Assembly (NCBI GenBank): GCA_036336695.1
Contig: JAYZFQ010000071.1
Span: 1 to 36,496, forward strand
Source: GCA-2729515 sp036336695
GTDB taxonomy: Bacteria > Myxococcota_A > UBA9160 > SMWR01
Reading direction: 5' to 3'
Length of the DNA: 36,496 nucleotides
Part shown: positions 23,896-31,457 of the stretch, piece after piece
Position numbering within the stretch: position 1 is the first letter of the stretch
How the letters are laid out: each line of letters opens with the position of its first letter
Notes under the pieces: generated by a model
What the model saw: only the letters and a program-made list of their open reading frames with translations
Databases searched by the model: none
Told to the model about the DNA's origin: nothing
Translations under genes and position numbers: made by a program

Positions 23896-24085
23896 CATAC
23901 CGGTGTCCGGGTGCCCGTCACGGGCGAAGAGGGAAGGCCGTGAAATTCGGCCGCGGTCCCGCCACTGTGACCGGGAAGCCCCACCGGCAGGCAGCCACTG
24001 GGCCCCCAGGGCCTGGGAAGGCGTCGGCGAGGCGCTTCCGATCCGCGGATCGGAAAGACCCGGAAGCCAGGAAACCTGCCCGGAC
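23896..24085 (+). ncRNA. Cobalamin (adenosylcobalamin-class) riboswitch
   Basis: The conserved core of a B12 riboswitch is plain. GAAGAGGGAA at about 23926-23935 is followed by CCGTGAAATTCGG, then GGTCCCGCCACTGTGACC. GCCACTG (23993-23999) and CCTGGGAAGGCG come later, and the B12 box GAAGCCAGGAAACCTGCC lies at 24063-24080. A 20-nt perfect palindrome at 24036-24055 forms a peripheral hairpin. The btuB ATG follows 50 nt later, over a pyrimidine- and GC-rich stretch with no strong Shine-Dalgarno and no U-run. Control of translation is therefore more likely than of termination. Bound cobalamin should lower receptor synthesis. The 5' and 3' limits are approximate. Confidence 0.93.
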
Positions 24086-24129
24086 TCCAGAGAAGCGATC
24101 GGCTCTTCGCGGAGCGAGGGCGTTCGAAC

Positions 24130-26208
24130 ATGACAGGACCGAGACGGTGCACCCGCGCGGGCGCCCGGGCACTCCTTGCCCTCGCGCTACTGGCCACGGG
24201 TGAGCGATCCGCAGCCCAGGAACCCACCCCGGCGGATCCCGGCGCACCCGTCGTCGACGTGGGGGAAGTCGTCTCCACTGCGACGCGCACGGAGCGCGAC
24301 CTCCTCGAACTGCCCGCCAATGTGAGCGTGGTCGACCGCGAGGAAATCGACGCCAGCGGGGTGGCAACCATTCCCGATCTGCTCCGGCGACAGCCGGGGC
24401 TCTTCGTGACGAGTACGACCACCAATCCCGCGGGTGTCCAGGTCGAGGCTCGCGGTTTCAACAACGGCGGAGCGCTCGGTTCGAGCCTGCTCGTGCAAAT
24501 CGACGGCCGCCGGGTGAACCAGGCCGACACGGGGAACACCGACTGGGCCCAGATCCCCCTCGACCGGGTCCAGAGCATCGAGATCGTCCGCGGGCCGGTC
24601 AGCGCCGTGTACGGCGACAACGCCGTGGGGGGCGTGATCAACATCCGGACGCGGCCCCGAGAAGGCCCTCCCGAGGCGGTCCTTCGCGGGCGGGTCGGCC
24701 GCTACGCCACAGGGGGTGGAAGCCTCACAGCATCGGGCACGGTCGGCCCCGTCACGGGGCAACTGTTCGTTGGGGGCAATACGACCGATGGCTACCGGAA
24801 GCGGAGCGCCTTCGACGGAACCGAGTACAACGGAAGCCTCGAGTGGACCCTCGGCGACCGGCTCCGCCTCGGCGCCCAGGGTGGCTACATCGAGGACCGT
24901 CGCGAGTTCCCCGGTTCCCTGACCCAGGCGGAGATCGATGCGCTCGGCCGCCGCGCGGCGTCGCCCCGGAGCGAACGGGACGACGCTCGGGTGGAAAACG
25001 GACACGTCCAGGGCTGGGTCGAAGCGGTCCTGGGGGAATCGATCCAGCTGCGGATCCAGCCCGCGTATCGAAACCAGACGGACGTGGCGACGATCACTTC
25101 GATCGCCTTCGGCACGACCGACATCCACACGGACAAGCTCTCGGCGGGCGTCGACACCCAACTCCAGTTCGACGCACCGATTGCCGGGCGGCCGAGCCGT
25201 TTTCTCGCGGGCTTCGACTTCCTCCATGAAACGACCGATCGAAACATCACGTCCGGTTTCGGCACGAGTCTCTCGGACAATACGCGTGACGTCTACGGGG
25301 CCTACATCCAGGAAGAACTCTCCCTGAGCGACGGTCTCCTGCTCACGGCGGGAGTGCGCGTGGACCGCGCCGAGTACACGCTGGAAATCGCCGATCCCGG
25401 CCCGCCGGTCGACAGCGCCACGGCGAAGCCGCGTTTCACGGTGTGGAGTCCGCGGGCCGCGGCCACCTGGCAGTTCCTTCCCGACACCAGCAGTTACGTC
25501 TCCTACGCCCGCGGGTTCCGGCTACCGAATTTCGATGAAGATGCGCCGCTCCTCGGCTTTCCGCCGGGCGCCCCCCCAACGATCCCGGGACTGAAGCCGC
25601 AGGTTTCGGACTCGGTAGAGGTGGGCATCAAACACCGGGGAGAGCGTTTCAACGCCGCCTTGGCCCTCTACTGGATGGGTGTCTCGAACGAGATCCTCTT
25701 CGACCCGATTACGTTTTCCAACGCGAATCTCGACACCGTGCGTCACCAGGGCATCGAAGCCAGCGCCGCGTTCCAGGTCCTCGACTGGCTCCAGGTCTAC
25801 GCGAACTACACACTCTCCGACGTCAAAATCCTCGAGTCCGACAACCCGGCCCTCGATGGCGCCCGCATGCCGATGGTGCCCCTCAACCGGGGCACGGTCG
25901 GCTTCCATGCCAACTTCCCCTACGCCCTCGAGATCGATGCCAACCTGAACGTCGTGGGGTCGCGCATTCTCGCCAACGACTTCAGCGAGGCGCTCCCGCG
26001 CCTCGACCCCTACGCGGTGCTCGACCTCCTCTTCGCCTGGCGCCCGAAGCTCGGCGAGCACGTCGAGGCGGCCTTCACGCTCGCCCTGCGCAACGCCACC
26101 GGCGAGGAGTACGACGGCTTCGGCGCGGAATTCGGGGGGACGGCCTTCTTCAACCCCGCGGCCCGGCGCATCTGGGAAGCGGGCATCACCCTGACGGTGC
26201 GGCCATGA
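24130..26208 (+). CDS. btuB: TonB-dependent outer-membrane receptor, BtuB-like
   Basis: A 692-aa TonB-dependent transporter, probably for cobalamin given the riboswitch directly upstream. The signal peptide spans residues 1-29. A TonB-box-like region (VVDVGEVVSTATRTERD) and a plug domain (NVSVVDREEIDASGVATIPDLL, QIDGRRVNQ, SIEIVRGPVSAVYGDNAVGGVINI) follow. A 22-strand beta-barrel with YARGFRLPNF and the late NLT-type strands fills the rest. The protein ends TLTVRP, without the usual final aromatic residue that aids barrel insertion. The ATG at 24130 is the only sensible start before the signal peptide. The stop overlaps the TonB-domain gene as ATGA. Confidence 0.9.
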   Translation: MTGPRRCTRAGARALLALALLATGERSAAQEPTPADPGAPVVDVGEVVSTATRTERDLLELPANVSVVDREEIDASGVATIPDLLRRQPGLFVTSTTTNPAGVQVEARGFNNGGALGSSLLVQIDGRRVNQADTGNTDWAQIPLDRVQSIEIVRGPVSAVYGDNAVGGVINIRTRPREGPPEAVLRGRVGRYATGGGSLTASGTVGPVTGQLFVGGNTTDGYRKRSAFDGTEYNGSLEWTLGDRLRLGAQGGYIEDRREFPGSLTQAEIDALGRRAASPRSERDDARVENGHVQGWVEAVLGESIQLRIQPAYRNQTDVATITSIAFGTTDIHTDKLSAGVDTQLQFDAPIAGRPSRFLAGFDFLHETTDRNITSGFGTSLSDNTRDVYGAYIQEELSLSDGLLLTAGVRVDRAEYTLEIADPGPPVDSATAKPRFTVWSPRAAATWQFLPDTSSYVSYARGFRLPNFDEDAPLLGFPPGAPPTIPGLKPQVSDSVEVGIKHRGERFNAALALYWMGVSNEILFDPITFSNANLDTVRHQGIEASAAFQVLDWLQVYANYTLSDVKILESDNPALDGARMPMVPLNRGTVGFHANFPYALEIDANLNVVGSRILANDFSEALPRLDPYAVLDLLFAWRPKLGEHVEAAFTLALRNATGEEYDGFGAEFGGTAFFNPAARRIWEAGITLTVRP

Positions 26209-26633
26209 AGGCTCTGCTCCCCGGTCTCGTGCTCGTCCTGTGTTGCACCGCGGCCACCGCGCCCCGCGCCGAACCGGCCGCCGTCTTTCCTCCGGCCCAG
26301 GTCGCGGCGAATCGGGGGGAACCGGCGCGCTTCGTCGACGGAACCCCCGAGAGCCCGAGCGCAGCGGCACGGCTCCGAGCGATCCGGAAGCGCATCCAAG
26401 CGGCCCTCGTCTATCCCCCGCTGGCGCGATCCGACGCCCTGGAAGGCAGCGCGCGCGTCCGGTTCGATATCGGGCGAGACGGAATCCCCCGCGATGTCGT
26501 CCTGTCACACTCCTCCGGTCGGCCGAGCCTCGACCGGGCCGCGCTGCGTGCGGTGGACGACGCGGCACCCCTCCCCTGGGTCTACGGGCGGCTCGAGGTC
26601 CCCGTCCGCTTCTCGCTCGAGCCGCGCCAGTAG
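26205..26633 (+). CDS. Minimal TonB C-terminal domain protein
   Basis: A 142-aa protein. A hydrophobic N-terminal signal or anchor (residues 1-22, LLPGLVLVLCCTAATA) and about 35 residues of spacer precede a TonB C-terminal fold. RKRIQAALVYPPLARSDALEGSARVRFDIGRDG followed by LDRAALRAVDDAAP is the family signature. It lacks the long Pro/Lys/Glu-rich segment that spans the periplasm in classical TonB, and no ExbB or ExbD gene is nearby. It is coupled to btuB by ATGA and shares its riboswitch, so a dedicated partner of the receptor is likely (inference). It overlaps the convergent GT-C gene by 52 nt. Confidence 0.82.
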   Translation: MKALLPGLVLVLCCTAATAPRAEPAAVFPPAQVAANRGEPARFVDGTPESPSAAARLRAIRKRIQAALVYPPLARSDALEGSARVRFDIGRDGIPRDVVLSHSSGRPSLDRAALRAVDDAAPLPWVYGRLEVPVRFSLEPRQ

Positions 26634-28225
26634 AGCACCAGCTGCGCGTCCGGGTCTTCGGTGGCCGGCGTGGTGAACCGGTGGGGGTCCGGCAGGAAGC
26701 GCGACGCCGAGAGTGCCGGGACGTTGTTGTGGTGCACATCGCGGACGGGCAAGCGTTCGGCTTCCCACTCTCCTTCCGACAGGAAGGGACGCAGCGCCGC
26801 CAGGCTGCGGGGCCAACGACGTCGCGGCACGACGACGTCGGGCTCCAGGTTCCGCTCCCGGGCCAGGTTGTTGAGCGAAAGCCCCACGATGACATGGCTC
26901 CCGAGGTAGTACATGAAGGCGTACTCCTCGTAGTTCGTGGCGATGACGAGATCTTCGGTGCGAGCGTTGCGAGCGGCGATGGCCGGAATCGCGAAGTCCA
27001 GGGGTCCGCGGTAGGGCGTGCGGAGTTCCGCGATGCGGCCGCCGAGGGAATCGGCGCGAACGGCGAGACCCCCCAGGAACACCGCGATGATTGCGAGGCT
27101 CGCGAACACAGCAGTCCGGTTGCTGCGCCGTACGAGGGAAAACAGCCCGAAGCCATCGAGCAGCAGCGCTCCGCTGATCGCCGGGCTGAGCACGACGAAA
27201 TACCGCTCGAGCGGAAGGGGGTTCAGGGCCCCGAGAGCGACATAGCCCGCGACGAACGCCAGGAGACCGGAGGCCACCGCCCTCCCCGTCTGGGTCCCTG
27301 CGCCCAGGAACGCCGCGGCGGCCCGCGCAACGAGCGCGGCCGCCAGGAACTCGTGGTGCAGCAGGTGAACCGCGATCACGCCGGCGTTCGCGAGATAGCC
27401 GCGCCAGCCGAAGTCGAACCCCGCGGAAAAGGCGGCCGCGGTCTCGGGGATTTCGAACCAGAGGACGAAGGGTCCGGCGGCGATCGCGGCGACTCCAAAC
27501 GGAATCAGGTCGCGCCAACCCGTTCTCCCCCGCCATGCCGCCCACGCCCGCTCCAAAGCGAGCAGCACACCGAAGTTGAACGCCGCCTGGAAGAAGGTCT
27601 GGAAGAGCACCCAGAGCAAGACCGCCAGCGCAATGGCCCAGCGGCGGAACGAAACGTTCCCGCCGGTCGCGTAACGGAGGTGGAACCAGAAGATCGCGCC
27701 GCCGAGCAGCACAACGAGCGGGTAGTAACGCACCTCCCGCAGGTGCAGGACAAGGGAGACGGAGAGCGCCGCGAGGGCCAGGTACGCCGCCGAAAAGCAC
27801 AGGACACCCCGGGGCGAGCCCCGGACGAAGGGCAGAAGCGCCCAGAGCCAGACCCCGATGCCGAGTGCTCCGGCCAGGGCGAAGGGAAGCCGCAGTCGAA
27901 GGGTGCGCGCGTAGGGATCGTCCGACCCGCGCGCCCAGAGCAGCCCCGGCACGGCGAAGTAGAACTGCCCCCAGGTCGTCCCGATATAGGCGTCGGGACC
28001 CTCCTTCACCCCCACGGCGATGTTCGGCCCGAACTGGTAGACGACGTTGCGCGGCCCGTGGACCTTGGGGTAGCCGTAGTCCCGCACCCGCTCGGCGAAC
28101 AGGGCCGTCTCGGCCTCGTCTGCCCACAGGAGCGGGTAGGAGAGGTGCCGGAACAGCGCGATCCCGAACAGCAAAGCCGCTCCGATCAGCAGGGCCCAGG
28201 CAATTCCGGTTCCGCGGTGCGTCAT
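26582..28225 (-). CDS. GT-C family (GT39/ArnT-like) membrane glycosyltransferase
   Basis: A 547-aa polytopic inner-membrane protein with roughly ten to twelve hydrophobic helices and a soluble C-terminal part. The first periplasmic loop has LLWADEAETALFAERVRDYG, with the paired acidic residues typical of ArnT/PMT-type enzymes that use polyprenyl-phosphate sugars. RYYPLVVLL and LPLERYFVVLSPA are further family-like helices. The start chosen is ATG 28225 after GTGGGAAAA; an in-frame ATG at 28273 would add 16 residues and run into the leader of ino1. Sugar and acceptor are unknown. Its 3' end overlaps the TonB-domain gene in convergence. Confidence 0.72.
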   Translation of the reverse strand: MTHRGTGIAWALLIGAALLFGIALFRHLSYPLLWADEAETALFAERVRDYGYPKVHGPRNVVYQFGPNIAVGVKEGPDAYIGTTWGQFYFAVPGLLWARGSDDPYARTLRLRLPFALAGALGIGVWLWALLPFVRGSPRGVLCFSAAYLALAALSVSLVLHLREVRYYPLVVLLGGAIFWFHLRYATGGNVSFRRWAIALAVLLWVLFQTFFQAAFNFGVLLALERAWAAWRGRTGWRDLIPFGVAAIAAGPFVLWFEIPETAAAFSAGFDFGWRGYLANAGVIAVHLLHHEFLAAALVARAAAAFLGAGTQTGRAVASGLLAFVAGYVALGALNPLPLERYFVVLSPAISGALLLDGFGLFSLVRRSNRTAVFASLAIIAVFLGGLAVRADSLGGRIAELRTPYRGPLDFAIPAIAARNARTEDLVIATNYEEYAFMYYLGSHVIVGLSLNNLARERNLEPDVVVPRRRWPRSLAALRPFLSEGEWEAERLPVRDVHHNNVPALSASRFLPDPHRFTTPATEDPDAQLVLYWRGSSEKRTGTSSRP

Positions 28226-28331
28226 TTTTCCCACAACTCGGAGTCTTCCTCGTGGATCCCGACCCATGTCCATGGTATTGAAACAGGGCCTCAGCGGTCC
28301 CCGTGGGACTGCCGTTCACTCAGGGGGGTGC

Positions 28332-29435
28332 GTGGGCCGCATCAAACTTGCGATCGTCGGTGTCGGAAACTGTGCCAGCTCGTTGCTCCAGGGCATCGAG
28401 TACTACAAGGATCGGTCGCCCGAGGCCAGCAGTGGACTGATCCACACGGAAATCGGCGGCTACGGCCCTTCCGATATCGACGTCGTCACGGCCTTCGACA
28501 TCGACGTCCGCAAGGTCGGCAAGGATATCTCCGAGGCGATCTTCGAAGCGCCGAACTGTACCGCGGTCTTCTGCCCCAACGTCTCCAAGACGGGAGTTCG
28601 GGTCCGGATGGGCGCAGTGCTGGACGGGGTCGCCCAGCACATGGCCGAATACCCCGAAGAACGAACCTTCCTGCTTTCGGACGAGGCGGAGCCGACCGCC
28701 GAAGAGATCGTCGATGCCCTCCGACAGTCCGGGGCCGAAGTCCTGGTGAACTACCTGCCGGTCGGCTCGGAACAGGCCGCCCGGTTCTACGCCGAGTGCG
28801 CGCTGGAGGCGGGCTGCGCCTTCGTCAATTGCATCCCGGTCTTCATCGCGAGCGACCCGGTGTTCGCGGAACGTTTCGTCGCAGCCGGACTCCCGATCGT
28901 TGGCGACGACATCAAGGCCCAACTCGGAGCCACGATCACCCACCGGACTCTCACCGACCTCTTCGCCAAGCGGGGCGTAAACCTGGCACGGACATACCAG
29001 CTCAACACGGGCGGAAACACCGATTTCCTCAACATGTTGAATCGCAACCGCCTCGCCTCGAAGAAGGAGTCGAAGACCGAAGCGGTCCAGTCGGTGGCCC
29101 GCACCCGGCTGGCAAACGAGAGCATCCACGTCGGGCCGAGCGACTATGTCCCCTGGCAGAACGACAACAAGGTCTGCTTCCTCCGCATGGAAGGAGAGTT
29201 GTTCGGCGGGGTGCCCATGAACCTCGAGTTGCGCCTGTCCGTCGAAGATTCGCCGAACTCTGCGGGCGTCGCCGTCGACGCGATCCGCTTCGCGAAGCTC
29301 GGTCTCGATCGGGGGATCGCGGGGCCGCTCGAGAGCCCTTCGGCCTGTCTCATGAAGCACCCTCCCCGCCAGTTCACCGACGACGAAGCGTTCCAGATGA
29401 CCGAGGCCTTCCTGGCCGGCCGGCGCGACCGCTGA
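28332..29435 (+). CDS. ino1: Myo-inositol-1-phosphate synthase (Ino1)
   Basis: An NAD-dependent enzyme converting glucose 6-phosphate to myo-inositol 1-phosphate. The 367-aa length equals that of mycobacterial Ino1, the short actinobacterial/archaeal type. The NAD site is IVGVGNCASSLLQGIEYY (8-25). VNYLPVGSEQA, then FVNCIPVFIAS, then GDDIKAQLGATITHR and the active-site block LNTGGNTDFLNML with KKESKTEAV are all present. GTG 28332 is chosen because family similarity begins there; GGGGGG lies just upstream. An in-frame ATG at 28266 would add 22 unlikely residues. It heads an operon with a DsbA-like lipoprotein. Confidence 0.92.
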   Translation: MGRIKLAIVGVGNCASSLLQGIEYYKDRSPEASSGLIHTEIGGYGPSDIDVVTAFDIDVRKVGKDISEAIFEAPNCTAVFCPNVSKTGVRVRMGAVLDGVAQHMAEYPEERTFLLSDEAEPTAEEIVDALRQSGAEVLVNYLPVGSEQAARFYAECALEAGCAFVNCIPVFIASDPVFAERFVAAGLPIVGDDIKAQLGATITHRTLTDLFAKRGVNLARTYQLNTGGNTDFLNMLNRNRLASKKESKTEAVQSVARTRLANESIHVGPSDYVPWQNDNKVCFLRMEGELFGGVPMNLELRLSVEDSPNSAGVAVDAIRFAKLGLDRGIAGPLESPSACLMKHPPRQFTDDEAFQMTEAFLAGRRDR

Positions 29436-30052
29436 GCGCAGCGCTTCGCGCGATCCTCTGCCTCGCGGCGCTGCTCGTCGGCGCGTGCGCCGCAACCGGG
29501 ACCCCGCCGGCTTCCCAGCGGATCGCAGTCGATACCGCCCACGCCCCAACGCGCGGGAACCCCGACGCCCCGGTGCTCCTGGTCGAATTCGCTGACTTCC
29601 GTTGCCGCTACTGTCGCAAGGCAGCGCCGATGGTGGAGCGAGTCCTGGCGACCTACCCCGACACCGTCCGCCTGGCGTTCATCCATTTTCCGGTCGTCTC
29701 CCCCGATTCCGGGCGGGCGGCCATCGCCGCTGAAGCCGCGCGAGAGCAGAACCGGTTCTGGGCCATGCACGACGCCCTCTACACCCTCCAGGGACGACCC
29801 CTCCGCGAAACCGACGTTCGCAACGCGGCGGCGTCCCTGGGTCTCCAGCTCGACCGCTTTTCCCAGGACCTACGCAACCCGGCCCTCGTGGCCCGGGTGC
29901 AGGCCGACCAGGACCAGGCCCGCGCCCTGGGCATCTCGGCGACCCCGAGCTTCGCCGTAAACGGGCGCCTCGTGGTGGGCGCCGTGTCCTACGAAACGCT
30001 GACCGCCCTCATCGAGGCGGAGCTGGCCGCCACGCGCGGGGAACGCTCGTGA
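29432..30052 (+). CDS. DsbA-like thioredoxin-fold lipoprotein, CTG start
   Basis: A 206-aa exported thiol oxidoreductase. If the CTG at 29432 is used, the protein opens MSAALRAILCLAALLVGAC, a proper lipoprotein signal with C19. No ATG, GTG or TTG is available in frame. The CTG overlaps the ino1 stop as CTGA, which mirrors the ATGA/GTGA couplings elsewhere. The thioredoxin_4 domain has VEFADFRCRYCRKAAP (active site C58-RY-C61), IHFPVVSPDSGRAAIAAEAA, and the cis-proline loop ISATPSFAVNGR. It probably acts in periplasmic disulfide formation or as a redox partner. The 3' end overlaps the next gene as GTGA. Confidence 0.82.
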   Translation: MSAALRAILCLAALLVGACAATGTPPASQRIAVDTAHAPTRGNPDAPVLLVEFADFRCRYCRKAAPMVERVLATYPDTVRLAFIHFPVVSPDSGRAAIAAEAAREQNRFWAMHDALYTLQGRPLRETDVRNAAASLGLQLDRFSQDLRNPALVARVQADQDQARALGISATPSFAVNGRLVVGAVSYETLTALIEAELAATRGERS

Positions 30053-30342
30053 ATCGCGCACCCCTGGCCGAGGAGGAAATCGCGCAGCGCCTGGCCCAGC
30101 AGCCGGAATGGGAGCACCGCGGGGATCGCATCGCGCGCCGCTTCCGCTTTGCCGATTTCGTCACGGCCTTCGGCTGGATGGCAAGTGTGGCCCTCGTCGC
30201 CGAACGCCTGAACCACCACCCGGAATGGCGCAATGTCTACGGGGAGGTTTCCGTCGAACTCACGACGCATGACGCCGGCGGACTCACCGCCCTCGACTTC
30301 GAGCTCGCTGCGGCCATGGATCGACTCGCGGGCGACGGCTGA
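30049..30342 (+). CDS. phhB: Pterin-4a-carbinolamine dehydratase
   Basis: A 97-aa enzyme that dehydrates 4a-hydroxytetrahydrobiopterin to the quinonoid form, recycling the cofactor of aromatic amino acid hydroxylases. The signature is intact: ERLNHHPEWRNVYGEVSVEL followed by TTHDAGGLTALD with the catalytic histidines. Length is typical. The GTG start at 30049 overlaps the upstream stop (GTGA). No phenylalanine hydroxylase lies in the window, so the role here is unclear; DCoH-like proteins may have other uses. Confidence 0.92.
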   Translation: MNRAPLAEEEIAQRLAQQPEWEHRGDRIARRFRFADFVTAFGWMASVALVAERLNHHPEWRNVYGEVSVELTTHDAGGLTALDFELAAAMDRLAGDG

Positions 30343-30345
30343 CCC

Positions 30346-31446
30346 ATGGCTCGCAAACGCGCTCCGCACGCGTCGGGCCGACTGCTCGAACTCGAGTTCG
30401 ACTCGCGCGTACTGCGGGACAACCCACTGGGCGACCCGCACGTCCGGCGCCTCCACGTGTGGCTCCCGAAACAGTACGACGTCGGGGGATCCCGGGGACG
30501 CGGCCGACGCTTCCCGGTGCTCTTCGACCTCGTCGGGTACACCGGCGCCGGGTTTTCCCACACCAACTGGCGTGCCTTCGACGAAAACGTTCCCGAGCGC
30601 GCGGCACGGCTGATTGCCAGCCGCAAGATGCCGCCGGCAATCCTGGTCTTCCCCGACTGCTTCACCGCCCTCGGAGGCAACCAGTACGTCAATTCTTCCG
30701 CCATCGGCCGCTACGCCGACTACCTGGTGCGGGAACTCGTTCCCTTCGTCGACCGCGAGGTCCGCACGCTCGCCGCGCGCGAACACCGCGGCTGTTTCGG
30801 AAAGTCCTCGGGCGGCTACGGGGCGATCCTCCACGGCATGAAGCACGCGCGGACCTGGGGCGCTGTGGCCAACCACTCGGGAGACGCCTATTTCGAGTTC
30901 GTGTACCGCTGCGAGTTTCCCGCGATGCTCGACGTCCTGGCCCGCCACGCGAAGCCCCGACGCCGACCGGGGCCGGTGGACGTCGCGCGTGCGCGGCGGG
31001 CCGCCGCCAAGGACGGCCGGGTCGGCCGCTTCCTGGAGCACGTGTGGGCGAAGGAACGCCTGAGCGGCGCAGAGATCAACGCGCTCATGATGCTCTGCAT
31101 GGCGGCGACCTACGATCCCGACCCGGCGACCGAGAATGGTTTCCAATTGCCCGTCGATCTCGAAACGGGAGCCTGGCGTCCCGAGCGATGGCGACGCTGG
31201 CTCGCCCACGACCCCGTCCGCCTCGTCGCCCGCTACCGGAAGAGCCTCGCGTCGCTGCGCGGACTCTGGATCGACTGCGGTTGGCGCGACCAGTACCGCA
31301 TCCACTACGGAACGCGCCTGCTCTCCGAAGCGCTGCAGCGCGCTCGGGTCCGCCACGTCTACGAGGAATTCGAAGACGATCACTCCGGCATCGACTACCG
31401 GATGGACCGCAGCCTGCCCTACCTGGCCCGCGCGCTGGCGCCTTGA
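30346..31446 (+). CDS. Esterase (PF00756-like alpha/beta hydrolase)
   Basis: A 366-aa enzyme resembling the putative esterase family (EstD, enterochelin esterase-like, antigen 85-like). The N-terminal part has HVRRLHVWLPKQYD and RRFPVLFDLVGYTG. PAILVFPDCF and the nucleophile elbow GKSSGGYGA (S154) follow. The late acid/base region is WIDCGWRDQYRIHYGTR, then EEFEDDHSGIDYR with the catalytic histidine. No signal peptide is visible. An insertion of basic helices (PRRRPGPVDVARARRAAAK) lies around 205-225. It starts 3 nt after the pterin dehydratase stop, so it is the fourth gene of the ino1 operon. Confidence 0.82.
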   Translation: MARKRAPHASGRLLELEFDSRVLRDNPLGDPHVRRLHVWLPKQYDVGGSRGRGRRFPVLFDLVGYTGAGFSHTNWRAFDENVPERAARLIASRKMPPAILVFPDCFTALGGNQYVNSSAIGRYADYLVRELVPFVDREVRTLAAREHRGCFGKSSGGYGAILHGMKHARTWGAVANHSGDAYFEFVYRCEFPAMLDVLARHAKPRRRPGPVDVARARRAAAKDGRVGRFLEHVWAKERLSGAEINALMMLCMAATYDPDPATENGFQLPVDLETGAWRPERWRRWLAHDPVRLVARYRKSLASLRGLWIDCGWRDQYRIHYGTRLLSEALQRARVRHVYEEFEDDHSGIDYRMDRSLPYLARALAP

Positions 31447-31457
31447 AACCCGGGGGA

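Noticed and set aside
26240..29431. Very long plus-strand open frame running into the DsbA-like gene
   Set aside because: The first thousand codons are an antisense or off-frame shadow of the TonB, GT-C and ino1 genes; only the last 207 codons show protein-like sequence.
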